Source of the DNA: Apteryx mantelli
Lineage: Eukaryota > Chordata > Aves > Apterygiformes > Apterygidae
DNA length: 64,000 nucleotides
NCBI RefSeq assembly: GCF_036417845.1
Contig: NC_090011.1
Span: 682,001-746,000, forward strand
Direction of reading: 5' to 3'
Shown: in pieces, positions 50,501-63,463 of the stretch
How positions within the stretch are numbered: position 1 is the first letter of the stretch
How the letters are laid out: the number at the start of each line of letters is the position of its first letter
The notes under the pieces: generated by a model
What the model was told of the DNA's origin: nothing
Seen by the model: the letters and a program-made list of their open reading frames with translations, nothing else
Database searches by the model: none
Program-made: the position numbers and the translations under genes

Positions 50501-53500
50501 GTGTTCATCCTCTATCTCCAATACAGTTTGTCACTGTGAGATCATACTGCTATGGCTGTGAAAAAAACAGATTTAAAGGATCTCTGTTGCAGTAACAATA
50601 CCCTCAGCTGTCTGCCAGCAAACTGGCACCAGCAATGCTTCAAAGTGCAACCCTAAATTTTAGGATTGCCTGAGCCTAGAGTTAGATCTTGGACTTTGAG
50701 CAGGGGTAATGTAAAGTCTGCTCTAGGGACAGATTGTGGCTATTAAGGTTGGGTCCAGAGCTTTCTGGAACTTGGACAAGGAAGTTGGTTGCGAGCAGAT
50801 TTAAGGCCAGATCGAAGCAGAAGATTTCAGATGGTCCTTGCCTATACTCAGTTTTGCACAGCTGAATTTCCCAAATGTTGTTCCTTAGATTCAGTTCTTC
50901 AGAGAGATGACAAAAAATTTGACAGGTTGCATTTATTAGTTTGTTAATGCTGAAATATATTTTTCCCAAAATGAGTTGCTTTGTTTAGTGAGATATAGGT
51001 GGATAGAGTGGCAATGTTCTTGTAGTTAGTTTATGGCTTTCTTGTTGTATTTAACGTGAGATCGTCTACCTCTTCCTGCTGTTTCAACAGTCAGTACTTC
51101 AGTGTGTGGCCCAGACTGCAGGGATGCAGAACAGAAGGAAGACATCAGAGTAGGTGTAGGTTTAATGCTAACTAATGCACTTTGCACCACTTCCGAGACA
51201 GCTACACAACCAAATATGATCAGTGTCACAGACCACAGCAAGCAAAGAGGTTTTGTGGGAAGTGAGTAGAAGTGCTGTGATGCAGCTGCTGTGTGCTTTG
51301 GTGACTGTTCCTCTTGTTTTGAGATTCAAGAGGGAGACAACCCTGTCTGCGACAGATACTGAGTGTGGGGAAAGAGCAGGAAGACTTCCAGTCCCAGACA
51401 GAACCTTCTCTTGGCCCTCCTAAGGCACCTGTTCAATGTCAGTATATCTAAGGGATTACTCAAAAATGTGAAGGTTCCTGGGTGTGTATTACCTCATTGG
51501 GGCTGCACAGGTCTCAGGTCAGCAGAGTAGCTGTTTATCCACTGCAGTCACCCACTGGAGCTGTTTGTTTCTTTTACATAGAGTGAGATAAGGTATTAAC
51601 AACAGTTGCATTTGTTTATCTTACAGAATAGCTTATATAATACTTTAGTATTGCTAGTATCTGTTTGCCTGTAAAGACAATTGTATGAGAGTGATATCAT
51701 AAATGAATGATGCTGTGTTCAGATGTCACTAAACCTCCTTGGAACTTTGTCACTGCAACTGTATGAGTTTAGGCAATTCTACTTCCTAACAGCCGGGACA
51801 CCTTTTATTGATTTTCAAGGTAGGATTTGAGTTTTGGATATAGACACCTTTATTTTTCCTCATTCCTTACCCGCTTGACTTGCTTCTGCTTTACCTGTTT
51901 TCCTGTATTCTATGTTTCTTCCTTTTTGAGTGCATAAGATTTTCAGTAATAGTTTTTATACTTTTTTGCTGTTTTTCATGGTGGGTTCCTTGTATTCTCA
52001 TGTTTTCCTAATTTTTCATTAATATACATACATACATGTCTGTTTGTATAAACATACACAGCACTGAGATCAGGGTACAGAACCATGACTGGGGGACTTG
52101 AATTCCGGCTGCATGCACAGAAACAGAGGAAAGGGCAGTGTGAATGTCTTTCCATCATGGAGCCTGGGTTTTCCCTTGCTGCGGTTATATCTGTGATCTG
52201 ATGGTCCATTAGACCAAGAAGGGCAATGCAGCATCTCTAGGACAGGCAACAGCTGAGAGCTTAGAAGCATGGCTGTGGTAGCGTTTAGGCCAGTCCCATC
52301 CATCTCCTATAGTAAGGAAGGAAAACAGACTTTTTCCATAACCCTAATCCTGCCAGGTCTTCTTACAGACGACAGCAGCAGTGTAGATACTGATGGCTTG
52401 CTTTTCTCTTCCTTTGCTCAGCCGTGATTGCACCCTTAGGTTTGGGACCAGAGATGTTACTGCAAGTGCATTACCTAGACAACTGCTTTTCAGCAGTACT
52501 CTTATTCTATTGCTGCTGTTTCTGCTGCAGGGCTTAACTTGGAGCCAGCCCTGCCAAAATGCAGTTTAGTAAAACCCAGTGCTTCAGGGCTCGATATAGA
52601 GGAAGTAGCAAGGATCAGCTTGGATTGTACCCCTCTGTCCAGCAAGCCTTGGAAATTCGGACCTGGGGTAATGGGTTGATGAAAGAGGGCAAGCAACTGC
52701 CAGGGTTGGCAGCTGCATTCTCAGAGGAGAGGACTGCAAACTTTCAAAGCTCTGAAAACTTCAACAGTGTAATTTATAATTAGGTATTCTGTGTTACCTT
52801 ATGGATATTTTTTCCATCTTATATGTCAAAGCCACTGATTCATGTTTGTGAGCTGGGAAATTTAGCTTCATAAGCACCAAGAATTTCTATTTATTTCTTC
52901 CAGGTTTCTAGGTGGGAATGTGAGCCAGGATGTTAGCAGTGGCTCTTTTAAATTCAAGCTCTTTCTGGTGGCAATGAAGACCTGGAAGAAAAGTGACACT
53001 AATGAAGAAACAGTATAACAGGATAATAATAATAATAATAAAAGCTTAAATTCAGTTTAAAAGCATGGATCTCTCTAAGAATAAGTCATCACAGCTGCCA
53101 GACAGTTCAGGGTATTGAGAAAACTTGGTTACCTGATTCAACACAAGGCCAATTCTATTTTTGTTTCCTTAAATCAGCAACAAAATGCATGTTTATAAAT
53201 AATAGAGATTTGGCTCATCCAGCTGTGATATTTGCACACTGTAGCATTGTAGTTCCAGTGAGTATAGCCTTTCAATTACTAGTAAAAGGCCACAGGTTCT
53301 GTATTAATACACCAATGCAGGCCTCAGGGCTTGTCTGGGTTTGTCTTGATGTGAGCCAATTTTAGCTTGTGATAGCTGTCACAACAACTGTCTAATGTGC
53401 ATGTGACTATTGGCTAGAATTTAGCTTAGCTCTGTGAACACTGCATACAGGAAAAGTGTAACAAACCTGTGTAGTCCCTGAGAAATACTTATACAGGAGC

Positions 53501-56500
53501 CCCTCAGCCCCAATGAACATATCATGTTATTTTAACTGAAAGCTAACAGGCAAAGATAGTTAACCTTCAGCTGGGAAACTAAAAAAAAAGAGCTAATAAG
53601 GCAACTGTTGTCCTTGATCATCGGTACTGTCAGCAGCTCTTGTAGTCCTCTTTTTGCTGGGTCAGTCTTACTTGGGCATCTTTTGGCATGTGCAAAGAGA
53701 CCATGTGAACAGCAATACCCAAGTGATGAATGCACAACAGTTCCTTAGTGGCTGATACACACAGAAGACAGCTAGGACTAAAGTGATATTAAGCATGAAT
53801 ATACTCACCTCCCTACTTGTAGACAACCACTGAGCCTTTCCTGGCTGAGCAATATCAGATGAAGAAGGGCTGCCCTCTGTTGCTCCTTGGAATTCACTGT
53901 TTCTTGCTATTACTGCGTCACTGACTTCCAATACCCCAGCTCTTTCTTTGTTTTTCATACCTCTATATGACAAAAAATCCATGAGATTTTGGGACAACAA
54001 TTTCACACCTTTCTTATCTTGCATGACTTTAGCTTGTGGGCTTTCTGGCAGATCAACTATGTTTTAATTTAAATGGAGCAAGTCGCACTTCTGTGCTGTA
54101 TTAAACTGCTGCTATGCATCAAGGATTTCAAGCTGTAATATTTTCCTGCTTTGTTTAGCAGCAAGGCGAATCCATGGTATAATACCAGCAGTTGTGACAT
54201 CTGATCACCTACCTCAAAGTGGAGCACTCTATTGAAAATCATGGCAGCTCTTGGGATTGTTTAACAAATCTTTTCAATAGTAATGAGTGGCTGTAAATTA
54301 AATTCATTGAAGGTTTTAACTACCTTAAGTTGGGCATGTTGTGTAACAGTCAAAACTTCTTTTACTCGTTTTGCAACTCTGACAGTTTGAGATACTAAAT
54401 AGTGCATGAAGGAAGTCAAGAGGTATCAAGTGTGTGCAAAACTAGCATTAAGTGGACATTTATTTGATTAGAAAACTTTCCTTTACACACAAAAGAGGTT
54501 TGATTAATGTTGAATACTTGATCCTTTGTATTAAAAAATCCTGTACTAATGCATACATAGTTTTGTTTGACATCAGTCATGATGGACTACTTATATCCCT
54601 CAGGCAAAGTACATTAGGGAAGTATGATCTATACAAACATCAGCAGTTTGTAATGGTGATGGAAGACACAGGAACTGCCTATCAAAGTTTAGATAGTTAG
54701 AAATGCGTGCTGTTTGCTGATGACTAGATTTGGATGAGGATGTCTAATTGGTAACTGAGATAAGGCAACAGTGCAGCTTTGCCAAGGGCTAACAATGGAT
54801 GAGCTTTTATAACCTGTGTAAGTTTTGCATCAGCAGTTACGACTTTCAGCTGGAGTTGGGTTTATTAGGACTGTAAAGTTCATTTAAGTTTTCAGTTGTA
54901 AACTCTTGTTGAGTGATATTTTAGCTAGTTTTTGGTAAATTACTTCTTTATTCTACGTTCTTTCATCTTCAGTTGCTTTCATCTTCAGCTGCTGCTCTTA
55001 GGTACAAATAATGCCACAGAGATTTTGCTATGCCAAAAAAAAAAAAAAAGTACTATCTTAATATTTGATCCTCTCTTCCATTTGAGGAAGTTATCTAATG
55101 AACAAATTGCTCATTTTTTAATGTCTCTTGTATAATTTATTTTAATTAATACATGTAGCTACCACATCAAATACTAAACTTGGAATTTCTTCAACCATGA
55201 ACTGTAATTCCTGAAGCATTATCACCTCTCAGTCGCTTCTTTTGTTTGAAACATTTTTTCTACTATTTCTGCTACTGAATTTGTTTCAAATATGCACACC
55301 TCACCTACATTCCCTTTAAGCAAATACACATTTACCCAAAAGCTCAGCAATACATTCTTTAGGACTAGATGGCCTCTCTTCATGGTGTGCATGGGATATC
55401 TTCCTGCTGCCTTAGGTCTGTGGGAATAGCACTTCATTGATGAGGATGAGTTCAGGTGCTCAAAGAAGTAGATGTTTCCCCTGTCCAGGTGAACAGCCTG
55501 TGAAGTCCTCTCTATTCTCCCAGCACAAGACGGTCTCCCTAGCTGGTGAGGTGCCTCAGACTTTCTCTGTTGGAGAACAGACCTGCCATTATTCATTACA
55601 GCTCTTGGAAAGTTTCCAGCTATTGAGTAACGCAAAACAAATCTTTGTCATGTACAGCACACTTCCACAGAAACAAAGTAGGTTCCTCAGACTTGAAGCA
55701 CATCTTAGGTAGCGTCAACAGTGCCAGATTCTTTCCATGACCACCTTGCTTTGGGTGAGGCTTTCTGGCTTGTGCGGTGCAGGAACACAGCCTGTAAAAG
55801 AACCATTGTTTAGGCCTCCAGCTCCAGGCAGTGATGGCACAAACTCTCTCCCCTTCCGCTCACAGAGGTTTCAAACTCAAAAGAATAGCCAATGTGCATT
55901 TACAGTCAACCTGTTCCTGGTGGTATGTTTGGTTGGTAGTGAATAGGGGCCAAAGCTAAAGCTAGACAGGAAGCAGAAACTTGCCAATAAAGAGCTGTTA
56001 AAGGACAAAATTTGGGGCACACAAGTCATTCACATCTTTTGTCTGAGGACCCACTGTTCCTTCCTGACCAGCCTGGTGTTATTCTCATCTCCATTCTCCT
56101 GGACTATAACAGCAATGAGATGCTCTGCATTGTAGCTGCTGTACCTGAAGCCTCATGGGTGGCATCTTTGTCTGTGTAGATGGAGACAATAAGGACTTGC
56201 ATTCTGTAAGATTTGCAAACTAGATAAGTGACAGGGGAAGACAGATCTGCTAAACTCCTGGAAAACCCTTAGAAATATCCCTCTGCAAACAATAGTCTAA
56301 TTGCTTAAGTTGTGATGAGGACGATGCTAGTAGTGTACTCTGGTTCTGGGATGTGGTCAAATATTCAGCCAGCACTGAAAGAGACCCTGGACTAACAGAG
56401 AGGGATAGTGTATGGCTGGGGTACATTGAGAGAACATCCATCTACCCAACACTGTGAATCCATCATCCACCAGCTCATTATCAGTCTAATCCCCAGACTC

Positions 56501-57639
56501 GGTTTGTCTGTCTCTGATGCCTCTCTTCTCTGTTGAGTAACATAACTGGACTCATATCCAAAGCAAACAGTGGGATGGGGTATGATGTGGGTCACAGTGG
56601 GCACACAGGAGGTTAAGCTGTAGGCTACAGGGGATGGAGGATAGGATGCTCCAACTCTTGGCTGCTGCATCATCCAAAGGCAAAGTTTTGGGTATGTATG
56701 TGCTCATCTAGTCCAGTCACAGAGGAGGTGAGCCTTGCTGAGGCTGTAGAAACTTGCTCGTAGGTCCCTGTGTCTTGACTGACTCTTTCCTATGTGAATG
56801 GGAATCTGATTAGGCTGTCTTGGATGCAGAATGAATGGATTCCTTCACACAGAAGCTTTGTCCTGAAAAGAAGCTAAAGAGTTTCTTCTAGCTAGAAAGC
56901 AAGAAACTCCTCGGACACCTACCCACATCTGATTTCCTGTGTGCAGGGGTTGGCTATCTTGTGACAGGCCACATCTTCCTGCAGCAATCCTGCTTTCAGA
57001 TAGCCCACTGCAGCCTGGAAGTATCCAGGCAGAAACACTTGTATGGGTGGTTGAAGACACAGGCTCCCAAGTCCCATCCAGGTATTTTTTTGATGAACAG
57101 CCCCTAGGCAGAGCAGTGGAGGTGTGAGAGCTCTGGACCATCACTTCATCATGCATCATCACCATTGACAGGTGTCCAGATGCAACTCACTTCTCCAAGT
57201 TCCCTTGTCAGCACCTTTAAATGTGTATGAAATTAACACATATTGGTGCCATTCTTTTTTTGGTATTAGTTTTCTTTTGTGTTTGTGCAGGTAATATAAT
57301 CCTAAATACACTCTTGATTACAGAACAGTAGACACTAAAATGCATGCTTTATAGAGAATAATATTTACTTCTCATTAAAGAGGTGTGCAGTTGTAGCAAC
57401 TGAGGGATGAAAGAGAGCTCAATTTCTACACACAGATGGAGAAAAGGAATTGTATCTTTCTAGGGAAAACATGCTTTCTAGCATGTTCTTTCTGTAAGAG
57501 ATAGGCCAAAAGCTTCCACTGACCTGCAGGAGCAAAGAGAGGATCTTCTAGTTTCTATATCCACAAAAGGGAGATGTATCAGTAGCTGGAGTCTGGCTTG
57601 TCCTTTGGCTCCCACCAAACTGATAACTTTGATAACTTT
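47584..57639. other. Gene-poor region upstream of the nine-SRCR gene
   Basis: 10 kb in which only an old CR1 fragment (about 48.7-49.1 kb) and short AT-rich runs, such as (AAT)n at 53025-53041, were recognised. Open frames up to 198 codons (48983-49579) overlap repeat DNA or lack any domain. Confidence 0.4.
48735..49080 (-). mobile_element. Old CR1 LINE fragment, minus orientation
   Basis: In reverse complement it matches the C-terminal and 3' part of CR1: a stretch around AAGTTTTTCCTAAATTTCAAC corresponds to the end of the ORF2 C-terminus, and TGCCCAGTTCCTTTGACCTC to the GELG-type segment upstream of it. It is strongly diverged; the boundaries are approximate. Confidence 0.55.
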
Positions 57640-58225
57640 TTGACACAGGTGGTGGAGGAGCCAACAAGGCTGCTAGACCTCATACTAACAAACAAAGAAG
57701 GACTGGTGGAAGATGTGAAGGCTGGGGGCAGCCTTGGCTGCAGTGACCATGAGATGGTGGGATTCAGGATCCTGTGAGGAGGAGGCAGGGCACTAAGTAG
57801 GATCGCAACCCTGGACTTCAGGAGAGCAAACTTTGGCCTCTTCAGGGACCTACTTGAAGGAATCCCATGGGCTGGGGCCCTAGAAGGAAGGGGGAGTCCA
57901 AGAGAGCTGGTTAATATTCAAGCATCACTTCTTCCAAGCTCAAGAGCGGTGCATCCCTATGAGTAGGAAGTCAAGCAAAGGAGGCAGGAGACCTGCATGG
58001 ATGAGCAAGGAGCTCCTGGCAAAACTCAACCAGAAGGAGGAAGTATACAGAAAGTGGAAAGGGGGACAGGCCACTTGGGAGGAATATAGGAACGTTGTCA
58101 GAGTATGCAGGGATGTGACGAGGAAGGCTAAGGCCCATCTGGAATGAAATCTGGCAAGAGATGTCAAGGACAGCAAGAAGGGCTTCTTCAAATCCATCAG
58201 TAGCAAAAGGAAGACTAGAGAGAAT

Positions 58226-58831
58226 GTGGGCCCTTTGCTGAATGGGGTGGGTGCCCTGGTGACGAAGGATGCAGAGAAGGCAGAGTTACTGAATGCTGCC
58301 TTTGCTTCAGTCTTTACTGCTCAGGCCAGCCCTCAGGAATCCCAAACGCTGGAGGCAAGCGAGAAAGTCTGGAGAAAGGAAGACTTTCCCTTGATCGAGG
58401 AGGATCGGGTTAGAAATCATTTAGGCAAACTTGACACCCACAGATCCATGGGCCCCGATGGGATGCACCCACAAGTGCTGAGGGAACTGGCGCATGTTAT
58501 TGCTAGGCCACTCTCCATCATCTTTGAAAGGTCATGGAGAACAGGAGAGGTGCCTGAAGCCTGGAAGAAAGCCAATGTCACCCCAGTCTTCAAAAAGGGC
58601 AAGAAGGAGGACGCGGGAAGCTACAGGCCAGTCAGCCTCCCCTCCATCCCTGCAAAGGTGATGGAGCAGCTCATCCTGGAGGCCATCTCCAAGCATGTGG
58701 AGGACAAGACGGTGATCAGGAGTAGTCAGCATGGCTTCAGCAAGGGGAAATCATGCTTAACCAATCTGATAGCCTTCTCTGATGGAATGACTGGCTGGGT
58801 GGATGAGGGGAGAGCAGTGAATATTGTCTAA
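58226..58831 (+). pseudogene. CR1 ORF2 fragment: reverse transcriptase N-terminal part
   Basis: 201 codons open from the connector through the fingers to the first palm strand, ended by an in-frame TAA just before LDFSK. The next residues read SKDFDTV where the family has SKAFDTV, so motif A is changed beside its catalytic Asp. Confidence 0.85.
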
Positions 58832-59788
58832 CTTGACTTCAGCAAGGATTTTGACACTGTCTCCCATAACATCCTCATAGGGAAACTCAGGAAGTGTGGG
58901 TTAGATGAGTGGACAGTGAATTGGTGGATTGAGAACTGGCTGAATGGCAGAGCTCAGAGAGTTGTGATCAGTGGCGCAGAGTCTAGTTGGAGGCCTGTAG
59001 CTGGCGGTGTCCCCCAGGGGTCAGTACTGGCTCCAGTCTTGTTCTATGTCTTCATCCATGACCTGGATGAAGGGACAGAGATTGTTGATGATACCAAACT
59101 GGGAGGAGTGGCTGATACACCAGATGGCTGCACTGCCATTCAGAGAGGCCTGGACAGGCTGGAGAGGTGGGTGGAGAGGAACCTCATGAAGTTCAGCAAA
59201 GGCAAGTGTAGGGTCCTGCACCTTGGGAGGAATAACCCCCTGCACCAGTACAGGTTGGGGGTTGACCTGCTGGAAAGCAGCTCTGCGGAGAAGGACCTGG
59301 GAGTGCTGGTGGACACCAAGTTAAGCTTGAGGCAGCAATGTGCCCTTGTAGCCAAGAAAGCCAATGGTATGCTGGGGTGCATCAGGAAGACTGTTGCCAG
59401 CAGGTCAAGGGAGGTGATTGTGTCCCTCTCCTCAGCCCTGGTGAGGCCACATCTGGAGTACTGTGTCCAGTTCTGGGTTCCCCAGTACAAGAGGGATGTG
59501 GCACTACAGGAGCAAGTCCAGCAAAGGGCTACAAAGATGATTAGGGAACTGGAGCATCTCTCTTATGAGGAAAGACTGAGAGAGCTTGGCCTGTTCAGCC
59601 TGGAGAAGAGAAGACTGGGGGGGGGGGGGGGGAATCTTATCAATGTGTACAAATATCTAAAGGGAGGGTGTCAAGAGGACAGGGCCAGACTCTTTTCAGT
59701 GGTGCCCAGTGACAGAACGCAAGGCAACAGGCACAAACTGAAACACAGACAGTTCCATCTGAACATGAGGAAATATTTTTCACTGTGA
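58832..59788 (+). pseudogene. CR1 ORF2 fragment: reverse transcriptase palm to C-terminus
   Basis: The frame continues in phase after the stop through NWLNGR, GVPQGS, a shortened motif C (VDDTKLGG), [39 protein letters not shown] and SVVPSDR to an out-of-frame end. A G-homopolymer at 59618-59632 replaces a shorter G tract in typical copies without breaking frame. Confidence 0.85.
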
Positions 59789-59972
59789 GGGTGACAGAGC
59801 GCTGGCACAGGCTGCCCAGAGAGGTTGTAGAGTCTCCTTCTCCGGAGATATTCAAAACCTGCCTGGATGCGATCCTGTGCAATGTGCTCTAGGTGACCCT
59901 GCTTGATCAGGGGGGTTGGACTAGATGATCTCCAGAGGTCCCTTCCAACCTCAACCATTCTGTGATTCTGTG

Positions 59973-62900
59973 AAACTCAGGTGAGTTCCCAGCTCCCTCT
60001 TGTGGGGTAGTACTGTCTTTGCAGGGAGAATTTTGTCAGTAAGAGTTTATTCTATTTGACTTTTCTTTTCATTCATTAAAACCCCTCCTCTGCAGTGTAT
60101 GTACATGCCATTGTGGGGATTTTTTGGTGCATAGAAACGGTCTCATGGGGATACAATAGTTCCTGAGGGGGAAGGCTTTTGTGCAAAATGTAAAAATACT
60201 CAACACTGATTTATACTTGAACAGTGAATATTGCAGTTTAGGGGAGGACACTTCTTTTTTTCTGCATCTTCAAACAGCAAAGCAAAGGAGGACACAGATA
60301 CCAGATTTCAAGTAGGAAATTCTACTGGGTTTCACATTTTTCTCTCTCCTCCAACACATCCACTGGCAAGCTTACATTGTCACCTAGGAAAACCCACTAT
60401 CCTCTTTGTCTTTCTCACCCTGTTTTTTTCCTTCCCTAAAGTATAGTTCTGGACAGGAGACAATCCACACGCACAGGCATCCCTCCCCACCGCTTTGTCC
60501 TGAGGTCTTCTAAACCTGTCCCTCCACAAGCACTTTGGACGACAGCTGAGACCATCAGGGAAGTGCTAGAGTGATGAAACAAGGCTTTTTATGTAGCACA
60601 GTCATTAAGCATCATTCGTCTTTCCACAAATGATTTTATTTTTAAATTAACTAATTTATTGGACAGCCCTACTAATTTCTTGGGGATATTTTTACACAGT
60701 ATTATAGAAGGCTTCCACAGTCTGAATTTTTCTAAGGGCTGTTTGCTCTTCATTTACCTACTGCAGAGTATTTGGCCATAAAAAGCATAAATCCACAGCC
60801 CTGCCTTCTTTTTTTTCCCCACTCGCTGAGAAAACTAATGATTGTACTATTGCATTCCCCTGTTAATAAGTAACTTGAGGAACTAAAAGCGTCAGTTTTA
60901 TTGCCAGCAAAGTAGTGGCTGGCAGGGTCCAAAGGTACCACCAGCCTTCTGAGCATCGTCAATTGATGTGAGCACCTGCATGTGGATTTCTTCACCGTGC
61001 AGCTGCATTTGTAGAAATCCAGGGTGGTGCTGCTGAACTGCAGGTTTGTGTTTTTCTTTGCCAGAACAGTAATTTGTCTGGTTGCGCCGGAAGAGAAGAG
61101 ATCAAAATGCTTTCTTAGTCCTCTGTTCCCTTTGCTTTCTGCCGGGTAGCCTGGGGTCTTTGCATTGTGTTGTGTTTTTGTGTTGATTGGCAGATGTTTT
61201 GGGTGTTGTCCTGAAAAATCTCTAGAGACCTCTGCAATTTTGTCTTTGGGAGCTGCTGAACCCTCAGTTTTGTTTATGTTTCCGTATGGTGAGTGGTTTC
61301 TTGGGAGGGAAAGAAAACCTCCAAGCATACCAAGATATCTCTAGGCATCTCAGGATCTGTCCTGAAGCCACCCTCACTACAAGGCTTGACTTCAGGGTGG
61401 AGTATGGTGAGAATACCAGTGATTTGGTGGAGGGAAATTCATGCTTTTCCTTGAGATGTGGATGTACACACACTTTGGAAAGCTCCATTGTGCATTGGTA
61501 GCATATAACAGACAAGGAGCCCTTATTCCAGTCCATCTTCCATTTTGTCTTCTTTCTTTGATATAAGGTTTTGCTTTCATTTCATTTGCCTGTCCTTCTC
61601 TTTGCCTATGCTTGCAGCTGTTGTGCTCAGTGTGCAGCACCCTTCTTCCTGCTCAGGGTGTTTGCTGCCGTCTTTTCAATGTCAGCCCTGAAGCAAGTGC
61701 AGTCACAATAGAATATCTGGCAGGAACTTGAAGCATTGCTGTTTGTTTTCAAATACTGCTTTTTGCAATATTTTGTGCTTTTTTTCTTTTCTATTTCCTT
61801 GAATCCCAAACAACTCGGTGCTTGTAGTTCTGCAGTGAGAATGAGTGAGTTCTTGTGATTCTTGTAGTGAGATCAGAATCTCAGATCTGAAAAAAAAGCA
61901 AAAAGGAACAATTCCTCTATTTATCTTAGTAGCAGAGGAAGGCCTGAAAATGATGTGTAAAGGCTCAGAAAAAGAGGAAATTAATAAAGCCAACCAAAAC
62001 CATGCTTCTCAAAATCTCACATTCTTAATGGATTTAGGAATGGACTATATTGTGTCTCAAAAAGATATAAAAAGTGGGATATATCCTGTATATAGCATTA
62101 GTCAGATAAATGTTAGGCATCTAACATAAGTTAGTTTTCTGGTCTCTCTTTGCAGTCTGTGGAGAAATATAGCCACCTCCGGATCATATTTCTCCTGTGA
62201 AAATGATCTTGCTGCATGCTGGGAAACTATTACTTTTCCCAGATATTATGACCAGAGAAAACTTTGAAAATCCTTAGAGAAACTTGGATGAGCCATAACA
62301 AATAAGAAAATAGTGTCTGTGGTGGGGAGGAGAGAAGCAATCTGGAAATGTGGTGCCCTTCAAAGCAGAGTTTAGTGAATAGTATCTTTTGCTAGGTCAA
62401 AGTCAAAGGAAGATACTTTATTTTCATCAAAATTATCAAGGTTCTTTTTTTTAACTTAAAAAAGTTAATGCAAAGTGAACCATTCCTGTCTGACTAAATA
62501 TATATAGTTATATTTGTTATATTTATACATAGCTTTATATGTATATAAAGAAACAGAGAGAGAGTGTTTGGGTCACAGAAATCTTTGAAATTTATGTTTT
62601 AAAAATCCTGGATATTTTTACTTAGATAATTTCATTAAAAATATCTGAGAAAAAGTGTTTTTAGTATTTCAAAGTGAAGCATTTAATTTAGAAAATACCA
62701 AAATATTTTTATTTTAACAATTAATTTTTTAACTACCCTTTTTAAGGGATAAATATTGAACTCCATGCTTTGAGATGGACTCTCAAAATAAGACAAGATG
62801 CTGTTTTCGGAAGTAGAATGGCTTGAAAGATATTGACTTCAGTTTCAAGTTTTAATTTCAAGAGCAGCTATAGGAAGGAAGGCAGGAAACACAATTTGAG

Positions 62901-63388
62901 GCTACATTTTTCATCTGAGATAAGCCTCCATGTATGCACAAAAATATACTACAAGAGTTTTTTCGGTGTCTATATTGTACTTGTTTCACCTTTCCACTTA
63001 CAGCAGAACCTATGTTCACGGTTTTTGAATCCATAGCATCTTTGTCATTCACTCCAGGGATCCATCCCAAGTCCTGTTATTGGTACAGCTAAGAAGACAC
63101 ATGCCTTCACAGCTCAGGAATTGCTCACTTTATATCAGTCTGACTAGTATCACAGTTCATAGCGTGGCTTATAGGATTAGTGTTGGAGCATTACCATACA
63201 GCCAATAAGAGCAGTTACTGGACTACTCTGGCCACTCTGTCACTCCTCAAATTCATCTGGTGCAGCTGAGCATGTGGGTAGTGACCAGGGAACAAGATCT
63301 TGGAGTGAACTTGGGAGTGAACTAAGCTGACTGTGAAGACCCACGCATAATTTATTCTGCATTCAAACAGATTTTCTCCTCCACATAG
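59973..63388. other. Region between CR1 and the gene at the right edge
   Basis: No gene recognised. A 192-codon minus-strand frame (61328-60750) has no domain and is about the longest expected by chance in a window of this size. AT-rich from about 62.4 to 62.75 kb. Confidence 0.35.
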
Positions 63389-63463
63389 GCATGGGGTTTT
63401 CTGTGCAGTTGACAGCAGTCATCTTCATCTTGGTGTTGGTATTTACGCACCATCCCACTACAG
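63389..63463 (+). CDS. Signal-peptide exon of a gene leaving the window
   Basis: After a good acceptor (CTCCTCCACATAG) the sequence has a two-base lead, then an ATG at 63391 and 73 coding nt reading MGFSVQLTAVIFILVLVFTH and HPTT, then a GTAATT donor in phase 1. This is a typical secretory signal exon, probably preceded by a 5' UTR exon. A phase 1 end fits SRCR, Ig, FN2 or CCP exons downstream. The rest is outside the window, so the product cannot be named. Confidence 0.55.

Larger units (their letters stand above)
57640..59972 (+). mobile_element. 5'-truncated CR1 LINE with broken reverse transcriptase
   Basis: 2.3 kb of CR1 ORF2 and the 3' end. Order: endonuclease C-terminus (57650-57950), connector (57959-58147), reverse transcriptase (58226-59130), C-terminal region to 59788, and a tail ending in a repeated ATTCTGTG unit at about 59957-59972. 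Fingers and palm motifs are visible ([45 protein letters not shown]). It is dead: a TAA at 58829-58831, several residues missing just before the catalytic DD so that the Phe-Ala part is lost (reads [10 protein letters not shown]), and a frame break after 59760. Confidence 0.93.

Noticed and set aside
60750..61328. 192-codon open frame on the minus strand
   Set aside because: No recognised family; length is within chance expectation, and adjoining frames are closed by many stops.
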